This document shows, one piece after another, positions 1-5,639 of a stretch of DNA of 5,639 nucleotides. Source of the DNA: Paludibacter sp. (GTDB lineage Bacteria; Bacteroidota; Bacteroidia; Bacteroidales; Paludibacteraceae); the NCBI GenBank assembly GCA_028748945.1, contig JAQTOL010000236.1, positions 1 through 5,639 on the forward strand, in the 5' to 3' direction. The notes beneath the pieces were generated by a model. That model ran no database searches. It was given only the letters and a program-made list of their open reading frames with translations, and was not told the origin of the DNA. Position 1 is the stretch's first letter. Each line of letters starts with the position of its first letter. The position numbers and the translations under genes were made by a program.

Positions 1-837
1 CGTATGAGTAAAAATAATACTATTGGTGTTATTGTTCCGGAAATTATTCACTATTTCTTTTCCTCCATTCTTTCTGGAATTGAGCAAATAGCCAATCAGG
101 AAGGTTTTAATGTAATTATTTGTCAATCGAGTGAAAATTACGAAAAAGAAGTTCGAAACGCAGAAGCATTAATAGCCACCCGGGTTTCGGGAGTTTTGGC
201 CTGCTTATCGAAACATACAACGAACTACGATCATTTTCAGGAAATCATTGACAGTGACATTCCTCTGGTTTTCTTTGACCGGATTTGTATAGGAATTAAT
301 ACTGACCGTGTAGTTGTCGATGACTATGCCGGAGCATTTGCTGCCGTCGAATACCTGATACAAACCGGCTGTAAACGTATTGCATTTTACAGTTCCCCCC
401 TACATTTGGAAATTTCCAAAAACAGAAAAAACGGTTATATGGATGCTCTCCGAAAATACAATCTTACCGTGGATGAATCGTTGATTCGGGTCTGCGATAC
501 CAGAGAAGAAGCAATCATTATCACTCCCGAAATTTTAGACAGACCAAACAGACCCGATGGTTTTTTTGCTATAAATGACCATTGTGCTGCCGGAATATTA
601 TATGCTGTAAAGTTGGCTAAACTCAGAATACCGCAAGATGTAGCTATCATGGGATTCTCTGATGGAGAAATGGCTAAAGCCTGTGATCCCATGTTGAGCA
701 CGGTAGAACAACACGGTTTTGAAATGGGCCTGAATGCCGCCAGTTTATTGTTGGATAAAATAAATGGAATTACGCATGGACAGTATACAAATAAAATTGT
801 GAAAACGAATTTAATCATCAGAGGAACGACCAGATAA
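1..837 (+). CDS. LacI-family transcriptional regulator, 5'-truncated by window edge (probable maltose-responsive regulator)
   Basis: The visible 278 codons form the periplasmic-binding-protein-like effector domain of a LacI/GalR regulator. The frame is open to the first base, and the first residues (R-M-S-K-N-N-T-I-G-V-I-V-P) match the linker that follows the hinge helix. The ATG at base 4 is therefore most likely internal, and the roughly 60-residue helix-turn-helix and hinge lie upstream. Family landmarks, counting from the codon at base 1, are G-V-I-V-P near residue 9, the F-F-S-S-I-L-S-G-I-E helix, V-D-D-Y-A-G-A near 105, K-R-I-A-F near 127, F-F-A-I-N-D near 190, V-A-I-M-G-F-S-D near 215, and the C-terminal N-L-I-I-R-G. 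The protein is cytoplasmic and should bind an operator in a sugar-dependent way. It ends 8 bases before the transporter gene, so it is probably co-transcribed with the genes it controls and may regulate itself. Maltose or a maltodextrin as effector is inferred only from the neighbours. Family assignment is secure; activator or repressor mode is unknown. Confidence 0.95.
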   Translation, partial: RMSKNNTIGVIVPEIIHYFFSSILSGIEQIANQEGFNVIICQSSENYEKEVRNAEALIATRVSGVLACLSKHTTNYDHFQEIIDSDIPLVFFDRICIGINTDRVVVDDYAGAFAAVEYLIQTGCKRIAFYSSPLHLEISKNRKNGYMDALRKYNLTVDESLIRVCDTREEAIIITPEILDRPNRPDGFFAINDHCAAGILYAVKLAKLRIPQDVAIMGFSDGEMAKACDPMLSTVEQHGFEMGLNAASLLLDKINGITHGQYTNKIVKTNLIIRGTTR

Positions 838-845
838 TATCTTTT

Positions 846-2231
846 ATGAACGCAAAACGGGTAATAAGTAACACTAAACCAAAATTCTCTTTTTTCCAAA
901 TCCTTTCACTTAGCATGGGTTTCATGGGTATTCAGTTTGGATATGCCTTGCAAAATGCTAATGCCAGTCGAATCCTTCAAACTTTTGGAGCTGATATTGA
1001 GCAACTCTCGTGGTTCTGGTTGGCTGCTCCGATTACAGGGATGATTATTCAGCCGATAATTGGTCATTATTCCGATCATACATGGACACGGTTGGGACGT
1101 AGGCGTCCTTTCTTTCTGGTTGGAGCATTAATGGCATCTATTGCACTTATTTTAATGCCTAACGCCGGAGTTTTAGCCGGTTTTTTACCAGCTATGTTTG
1201 TTGGTGCCGGTTTTTTGATGATTATGGATGCTTCTTTTAATGTGGCAATGGAACCATTTCGGGCCTTAGTAGCCGATATGCTTCCGGTTGACCAAAGTAC
1301 TCTGGGTTTTTCCATACAGACTTTTTTAATCGGAATTGGTGCTGTCATTGGATCATGGTTACCATATGTAATGGCTGAATGGTTTGGCATTTCAAAAGAA
1401 GCTAAAGCTGGTGGAATACCAGATAATGTGGTATTCTCATTTTATATAGGTGCTGCCGTAATGATTGTAACTATTCTTTGGACAGTTTTCACGACGAAAG
1501 AATATTCCCCTGAAGAGATGGCTGGTTTTGATGGTGAAAAGAAGGTAACTGGAGAACAATGGCAAGGTAAATTCTCTGATATTTTTAAAGATATTGTAGC
1601 TATGCCAAAGACTATGAAACAATTGGGTTTGGTTCAGTTCTTCTCATGGATCGCCTTGTTTGGTATGTGGGTTTTTACTACACCGGCGGTTGCACAACAT
1701 GTTTACGGTGTTGCGATTGGTGATACAAGTTCATCATTATATCAGGATGCCGGAAATTGGGTGGGAATTATCTTTGGAGTTTATAACGGTGTTGCCATGA
1801 TCTACGCATTGCTTTTGCCCGTTATTGCTCATAAAATTGGCAGAAAGTTAACCCACAGTATTTCACTTACTGCAGGTGCCATCGGGTTATTATCCATTTA
1901 TTTTATCACAAATCCTACAACCTTAATTTTCTCGATGATAGGTGTCGGTATGGCCTGGGGTAGTATTCTGTCTATGCCTTATGCTATTTTGGCTCCTGCT
2001 CTACCTGTCAGAAAAATGGGAATTTATATGGGAATTTTCAATATCTTTATTACCGTCCCACAAATTGTAAATGGAATATTTGGAGGAATGATAGTCAAAC
2101 GGATATTTGACTCTCAGGCAATTTATGCATTAGTAATGTCTGGTTGTTTTTTATTGATAGCAGCAATTAGCGTTATTTGGGTTGAAGACAAAAAAATGAC
2201 AGCTAATCATCTCGAGACACAAAACTCTTAA
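846..2231 (+). CDS. MFS sugar transporter, SLC45/sucrose-maltose type (probable maltose:cation symporter)
   Basis: This 461-residue inner-membrane protein probably imports maltose or short maltodextrins from the periplasm, likely coupled to H+. Hydropathy read by eye gives 12 helices at about 17-37, 52-73, 88-106, 110-130, 153-177, 197-216, 263-285, 302-328, 337-356, 359-383, 391-417 and 425-446. A long cytoplasmic loop (about 217-262) separates the two six-helix halves. The loop between helices 2 and 3 carries R-L-G-R-R-R-P at residues 82-88, the R-x-G-R-R-R signature of SLC45 and plant sucrose transporters. The equivalent loop in the second half has H-K-I-G-R-K at 329-334. M-E-P-F-R-A-L-V-A-D, after helix 4, is also typical of this group. 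The first ATG is preferred because it gives a short cytoplasmic tail before helix 1; there is no obvious Shine-Dalgarno site, as is usual in Bacteroidota. It sits 8 bases after the regulator and 13 bases before the GH65 gene. The substrate is inferred from these neighbours; sucrose, trehalose or another disaccharide remains possible. Confidence 0.93.
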   Translation: MNAKRVISNTKPKFSFFQILSLSMGFMGIQFGYALQNANASRILQTFGADIEQLSWFWLAAPITGMIIQPIIGHYSDHTWTRLGRRRPFFLVGALMASIALILMPNAGVLAGFLPAMFVGAGFLMIMDASFNVAMEPFRALVADMLPVDQSTLGFSIQTFLIGIGAVIGSWLPYVMAEWFGISKEAKAGGIPDNVVFSFYIGAAVMIVTILWTVFTTKEYSPEEMAGFDGEKKVTGEQWQGKFSDIFKDIVAMPKTMKQLGLVQFFSWIALFGMWVFTTPAVAQHVYGVAIGDTSSSLYQDAGNWVGIIFGVYNGVAMIYALLLPVIAHKIGRKLTHSISLTAGAIGLLSIYFITNPTTLIFSMIGVGMAWGSILSMPYAILAPALPVRKMGIYMGIFNIFITVPQIVNGIFGGMIVKRIFDSQAIYALVMSGCFLLIAAISVIWVEDKKMTANHLETQNS

Positions 2232-2244
2232 AACTTTTAAGAAT

Positions 2245-4551
2245 ATGAACACATACTTACAAAACGACCCCTGGTGTATAATCGAAGAGGGTTTTCATGC
2301 CAATAAACAACTGGAATCAGAAAGTATATTTAGTATTGGAAATGGTCATATCGGTCAACGGGCAAATTTCGAAGAATATTATTCCGGTGAAACAATGTTG
2401 GGTTCCTATATTGCCGGAATTTATTATCCTGAACGTGCCGGAAGAGGAAATTGGAAGAATGGATATTCGGATACCAATGACAAAATAATTAATGCACCAA
2501 ACTGGACAGGTATAAGTATTCGGCTAAATGATGACCGATTGGATCTGGCAGCGTGGGATGTTCAGGATTTCAAACGTGTATTAAATATGCGTGAAGGATT
2601 TCTGGAAAGAACTTTTGAAGCTGTTTCCTTAAAAGGACATCGAATTCTGGTTACTGTAAAACGTTTTTTAAGTATGGCGGAAACAGAAATTGGCGCCATT
2701 AGTTATTCTGTTAAATCAATAAATTATGAAGGACGAATTTCGTTTTTACCATTGATTGATGGTGACGTTAAAAATCAACATACAAACTATAACGAACAAT
2801 TTTGGAATGTATTACAAACTAAAACTCAACAAGATGTGTCTCATTTATGGGCTCAAACCCGTCGGAATGACTTTCATGTTTGTGCAGCATTGACTTATGT
2901 TTTATATAAAAACAATGAACAACTCAATGTAAATCCCACCAAAATTGAAAAAGAAAAAATTGCAGGATTTAGCGTGGGTGCGGATGTGCGGATCGGTGAT
3001 ACGATTTGTTTGAATAAATATGTTGCAATTATTAACTCGTTGAATCATCCAAGAGAAGAATTAACTGAACGTGCCTGTTCTCTGGCACTTGCTGCAAAGA
3101 AGAAAGGCTGGAACCAATTATTTGAAGAACATACAGCTGTCTGGGCTGAAAAATGGTTGCAATCGGATATAATCATTGAAGGGGATATTGCTGCACAACA
3201 AGCTATTCGATACAATATCTTTCAACTGAATCAAACTTATAATGGCAATGATGCACGCTTGAATATCAGTCGAAAAGGATTTACCGGGGAAAAATATGCC
3301 GGTGCAACCCGCTGGGATACCGAAGCAATTTGTATTCCTTTTTATTTATGCACTTCGGCACCTAAAGTCTCGAGGAATTTGTTGTTGTATCGCTATCGGC
3401 ATTTACCAAAAGCCATTCAAAATGCTGAAAAACTGGGCTTTAAAAATGGAGCAGCTCTGTTTCCTGTGGCCACTTTTAATGGTGAAGAAAGCCATAACGA
3501 ATGGGAAATGACTTTTGAAGAAATTCACCGGAATGGTGTTATTGCGTATGCGATTTATAATTATATTCGGTACACCGGTGATGAAAGCTATTTAACCGAA
3601 TACGGACTTCCCGTTTTGATTGGCATTGCCCGCTTCTGGGCTCAACGGGTTAGTATTTCTTCTGAAAAGAAAAAATTCATGATACTTGGCGTTACCGGAC
3701 CTAATTTGTATGAAAACAATGTTAATAACAATTGGTATACAAATTATATGGCTGTGTGGTGCCTGAAATATGCTATCCAAAGTATAGATAAAGTGAAACA
3801 AGGCGATTTCAGAGCATTTGAGGATTTATCAAAAAATATTCAATTTACGAACGATGAAATATTTCAATGGAAAGATATCATTGAAAATATGTATTTTCCG
3901 GAAAATAAAGAATTAGGTATTTTCCTTCAACAGGATGGTTTTTTAGACAAAACATTAACTCCAGTTACTGAAATTCCGGAATCTCAATTACCAATAAATC
4001 AGCATTGGACCTGGGACCGAATTCTTCGTTCTTCATTAATAAAGCAAGCCGATGTAGTCCAGGGTCTGTATTTTTTCGAAGAGGATTTTGATAGTAAAAC
4101 CCTTCGTAAGAATTTTGAATTTTATGAACCATTGACCGTTCATGAATCTTCATTATCTCCCTGCACGCACTCAATAGTCGCAAGTGCTGTAGGAGATCGA
4201 CAAAAAGCCTATGAATTGTATTTACGAACCGCCCGGTTGGATTTAGATGATTATAACAATGAAGTAAAAGATGGCTTGCATATTACCAGTATGGCCGGAA
4301 CATGGTTAACTATTGTACAGGGATTTGGAGGTATGCGGGTAAAAGATGAAAAGCTTCATCTAAAACCTCATATACCTGAAAAATGGAGTGCTTTTGCTTT
4401 CAATATTTTGTTCCGGGGCAATCAACTGAGTATTCGGGTTGAAAAAAACAGAATTATTATTCATAATATTAAAGGTGAAGCCATTGATTTGTATGTAAAT
4501 AATAAATTGCTACATATTCCGGCTGAAAGCAAGGAAGAAGTCTCAAACTGA
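2245..4551 (+). CDS. Glycoside hydrolase family 65 protein, maltose phosphorylase type, with apparent loss of the general-acid Glu
   Basis: Family members of this type convert maltose and phosphate to glucose and beta-glucose-1-phosphate in the cytoplasm. At 768 residues the protein is full length (the Lactobacillus brevis enzyme is about 750), and the start N-D-P-W-C-I-I-E-E-G-F matches the usual N-terminus. There is no signal peptide. The order is an N-terminal beta-sandwich (about 8-260), a helical linker, an (alpha/alpha)6 barrel (about 320-690) and a C-terminal beta domain (about 700-755). Conserved segments seen are W-D-T-E at 357-360, loop 3 H-N-E-W-E-M-T-F-E at 417-425 (the maltose-specificity loop), F-L-Q-Q-D-G before the barrel's end, K-Q-A-D-V at 600-604, the phosphate-binding H-E-S-S-L-S-P at 633-639 and H-I-T-S-M-A-G-T-W at 679-687. 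The motif normally read T-G-P-N-E-Y-E-N-N is T-G-P-N-L-Y-E-N-N here (484-492), so Leu488 replaces the expected catalytic Glu (Glu487 in L. brevis). R356 and A352 are also unusual. There is no frameshift or stop. Fold assignment is very sure; maltose phosphorylase activity is uncertain. Confidence 0.92.
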   Translation: MNTYLQNDPWCIIEEGFHANKQLESESIFSIGNGHIGQRANFEEYYSGETMLGSYIAGIYYPERAGRGNWKNGYSDTNDKIINAPNWTGISIRLNDDRLDLAAWDVQDFKRVLNMREGFLERTFEAVSLKGHRILVTVKRFLSMAETEIGAISYSVKSINYEGRISFLPLIDGDVKNQHTNYNEQFWNVLQTKTQQDVSHLWAQTRRNDFHVCAALTYVLYKNNEQLNVNPTKIEKEKIAGFSVGADVRIGDTICLNKYVAIINSLNHPREELTERACSLALAAKKKGWNQLFEEHTAVWAEKWLQSDIIIEGDIAAQQAIRYNIFQLNQTYNGNDARLNISRKGFTGEKYAGATRWDTEAICIPFYLCTSAPKVSRNLLLYRYRHLPKAIQNAEKLGFKNGAALFPVATFNGEESHNEWEMTFEEIHRNGVIAYAIYNYIRYTGDESYLTEYGLPVLIGIARFWAQRVSISSEKKKFMILGVTGPNLYENNVNNNWYTNYMAVWCLKYAIQSIDKVKQGDFRAFEDLSKNIQFTNDEIFQWKDIIENMYFPENKELGIFLQQDGFLDKTLTPVTEIPESQLPINQHWTWDRILRSSLIKQADVVQGLYFFEEDFDSKTLRKNFEFYEPLTVHESSLSPCTHSIVASAVGDRQKAYELYLRTARLDLDDYNNEVKDGLHITSMAGTWLTIVQGFGGMRVKDEKLHLKPHIPEKWSAFAFNILFRGNQLSIRVEKNRIIIHNIKGEAIDLYVNNKLLHIPAESKEEVSN

Positions 4552-4576
4552 TAATTTTAAAATTTTATTCCATCAT

Positions 4577-4633
4577 ATGAAAAGGATTTTCCAACTATTC
4601 ATTACTGTTCTTCTCGTATCTCAGATTGAGGCT
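4577..4633 (+). other. Predicted Sec signal peptide of the GH13 enzyme
   Basis: The first 19 residues have a basic start (K2, R3), a hydrophobic core from I4 to about V14 and a plausible signal peptidase I site after I-E-A (A19). There is no Cys in a lipobox position, so the enzyme is probably soluble in the periplasm rather than a surface lipoprotein. The isoleucine at -3 is not ideal, so the exact cleavage point is uncertain. Confidence 0.7.
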
Positions 4634-5639
4634 AAAACATTGCCTTTGGTACAACGTGTTGAACCCACTTTTTGGTGGACAGAAATGAATCAACCGGAAC
4701 TTCAAATTATGTTATATGGAGTTGGAATAAACTCAGCTGAGGTTTCAGTTATTTATCCCGGTATTTCAATAGTAAGAAAAGAATTGACAGATAATGCAAA
4801 TTATATCTTTCTTTATTTGGATATTGCCAAAAATACGCTGCCTGGCAAATTTAATATTGTCCTTAAAAATGGAAAGCAAAAACAAACATTGGTTTATGAA
4901 TTAAAAAAACGTCGGGATAAATCTGCAGCACGAAAAAGCTTTACTGAAGCGGATGCAATTTATTTGTTGATGCCCGATCGGCTTGCCAATGGAAATCCTG
5001 CAAATGATTCAATCCCGGGTTATCATCAGGGCGTTCACCGTGATATTCCAGGGGCACGTCATGGAGGTGATATTGACGGTGTTATTTCAAAGATTCCTTA
5101 TCTTGCCGATTTAGGAATAACGACGCTCTGGACTACACCACTCTTCGATAATAACGATACACAATACTCTTACCATCATTATGCTTGTTCCGATTATTAC
5201 AAAATTGATCCACGTTTAGGAAACAATAATGATTATCTCCGACTTTCTGATTCATGTCATGCCAACGGATTGAAGCTGATTATTGATGTGGTTCCGAATC
5301 ATTGCGGATCATCTCACTGGTGGGAAAAGGATCTACCTGCAAAGGACTGGTTCAATACCTGGCCGACTTATACTTCTTCTAATTACCGTATGACTGCATG
5401 GACGGATCCGTATGCGTCAAATTCCGATTTATACCGTTTGACACACGGCTGGTTTGCTCCCAATATGCCCGATTTGAATCTTCAAAATCCATTACTATTC
5501 GATTATTTGAAACAAGTATATATTTTTTGGATTGAAAGAGCCAATATTGATGGAATGCGTGTCGATACATATCCTTATAACGACATCAAAACTGCCGCAA
5601 GGTTTGTCCAATCTATCAGAAATGAATATCCGTCTATGA
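4577..5639 (+). CDS. Secreted GH13 alpha-glucan hydrolase, neopullulanase/cyclomaltodextrinase (SusA-like), 3'-truncated by window edge
   Basis: The frame opens at ATG 4577 and stays open for 354 codons plus one base, to the window end. The family is usually about 610-620 residues, so roughly 40% is missing. Enzymes of this type hydrolyse alpha-1,4 bonds of maltodextrins, cyclodextrins or pullulan. A signal peptide (about 1-19) is followed by an Ig-like cyclomaltodextrinase N-terminal domain (about 22-110, with V-E-P-T-F-W-W) and then the TIM barrel from about 123 (A-I-Y-L-L-M-P-D-R). Also seen are R-H-G-G-D, W-T-T-P, conserved region I D-V-V-P-N-H at 237-242, region V M-P-D-L-N at 297-301 and region II G-M-R-V-D-T at 326-331, whose Asp330 is the expected nucleophile. 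The general acid Glu and the last conserved Asp would be beyond the window. The gene follows the GH65 stop by 25 bases, consistent with one operon: it would make short maltodextrins in the periplasm for the transporter. No residue visible here looks abnormal. Subfamily and exact substrate preference are inferred. Confidence 0.93.
   Translation, partial: MKRIFQLFITVLLVSQIEAKTLPLVQRVEPTFWWTEMNQPELQIMLYGVGINSAEVSVIYPGISIVRKELTDNANYIFLYLDIAKNTLPGKFNIVLKNGKQKQTLVYELKKRRDKSAARKSFTEADAIYLLMPDRLANGNPANDSIPGYHQGVHRDIPGARHGGDIDGVISKIPYLADLGITTLWTTPLFDNNDTQYSYHHYACSDYYKIDPRLGNNNDYLRLSDSCHANGLKLIIDVVPNHCGSSHWWEKDLPAKDWFNTWPTYTSSNYRMTAWTDPYASNSDLYRLTHGWFAPNMPDLNLQNPLLFDYLKQVYIFWIERANIDGMRVDTYPYNDIKTAARFVQSIRNEYPSM

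Noticed and set aside
4..6. ATG at base 4 as the true start of the regulator gene
   Set aside because: The frame is open to the window edge and the sequence begins at the linker that follows the hinge helix; a LacI protein starting here would lack its DNA-binding domain, so truncation by the window edge is the simpler reading.
435..899. A 154-codon open frame on the minus strand across the regulator and the transporter start
   Set aside because: It lies antisense to two clearly conserved genes, spans their junction and resembles no family I know; it is a frame shadow.
1076..1390. A 104-codon minus-strand open frame inside the transporter gene
   Set aside because: It is fully antisense to conserved MFS coding sequence and has low-complexity Lys/Ile/Ala/Pro composition typical of a shadow frame.
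2297..2488. Short plus-strand open frames inside the GH65 gene (also 3296-3511)
   Set aside because: They are out-of-frame overlaps with strongly conserved GH65 coding sequence and show no start signals or family resemblance.
4553..4564. A perfect 12-base A/T palindrome (AATTTTAAAATT) just after the GH65 stop
   Set aside because: It has no G/C pairs and no loop, so it would make a very weak hairpin, and such palindromes are expected by chance in AT-rich spacer DNA. It is neither a convincing terminator nor an operator.
5379..5570. A 63-codon minus-strand open frame near the window end
   Set aside because: The plus strand here encodes GH13 conserved regions V and II in one uninterrupted frame, which explains the sequence.

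Overview
The window looks like part of a maltose/maltodextrin utilisation operon from a member of the Bacteroidota. Supporting signs are the AT-rich sequence, the lack of clear Shine-Dalgarno sites before the genes, very short intergenic gaps, and the resemblance of all four products (from memory, not a search) to the LacI / MFS / GH65 / GH13 maltose clusters of Flavobacteriia and Bacteroidia. I cannot assign a genus.

Layout, all on the + strand: (1) 1-837, the effector-binding part of a LacI-family regulator, whose DNA-binding domain lies upstream of the window; (2) 846-2231, a 12-helix MFS sugar transporter of the SLC45/sucrose-maltose type; (3) 2245-4551, a full-length GH65 protein of the maltose phosphorylase type; (4) 4577 to the window end, the first 354 codons of a secreted GH13 enzyme of the neopullulanase/cyclomaltodextrinase (SusA-like) type. 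The gaps are 8, 13 and 25 bases, so the four genes are probably one transcript. There is no non-coding stretch over 300 bases. I see no RNA gene, mobile element, CRISPR array or convincing terminator. The operon promoter and operator should lie upstream of the window.

Inferred pathway: the GH13 enzyme trims maltodextrins in the periplasm, the MFS carrier brings maltose or short maltodextrin across the inner membrane, the cytoplasmic GH65 enzyme phosphorolyses maltose to glucose and beta-glucose-1-phosphate, and the LacI protein senses the sugar.

The main surprise is in the GH65 gene. It is intact and keeps the family's phosphate-binding and specificity segments, but the position where I expect the catalytic general acid (Glu in the T-G-P-N-E-Y motif) is Leu488. 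A second normally conserved active-site stretch also has an unusual Arg356 just before W-D-T-E. In addition, the beta-phosphoglucomutase gene that often accompanies this enzyme is not between the transporter and GH65 genes. Together these raise the possibility of an inactive or repurposed GH65 protein. The claim rests on remembered family motifs and needs an alignment.
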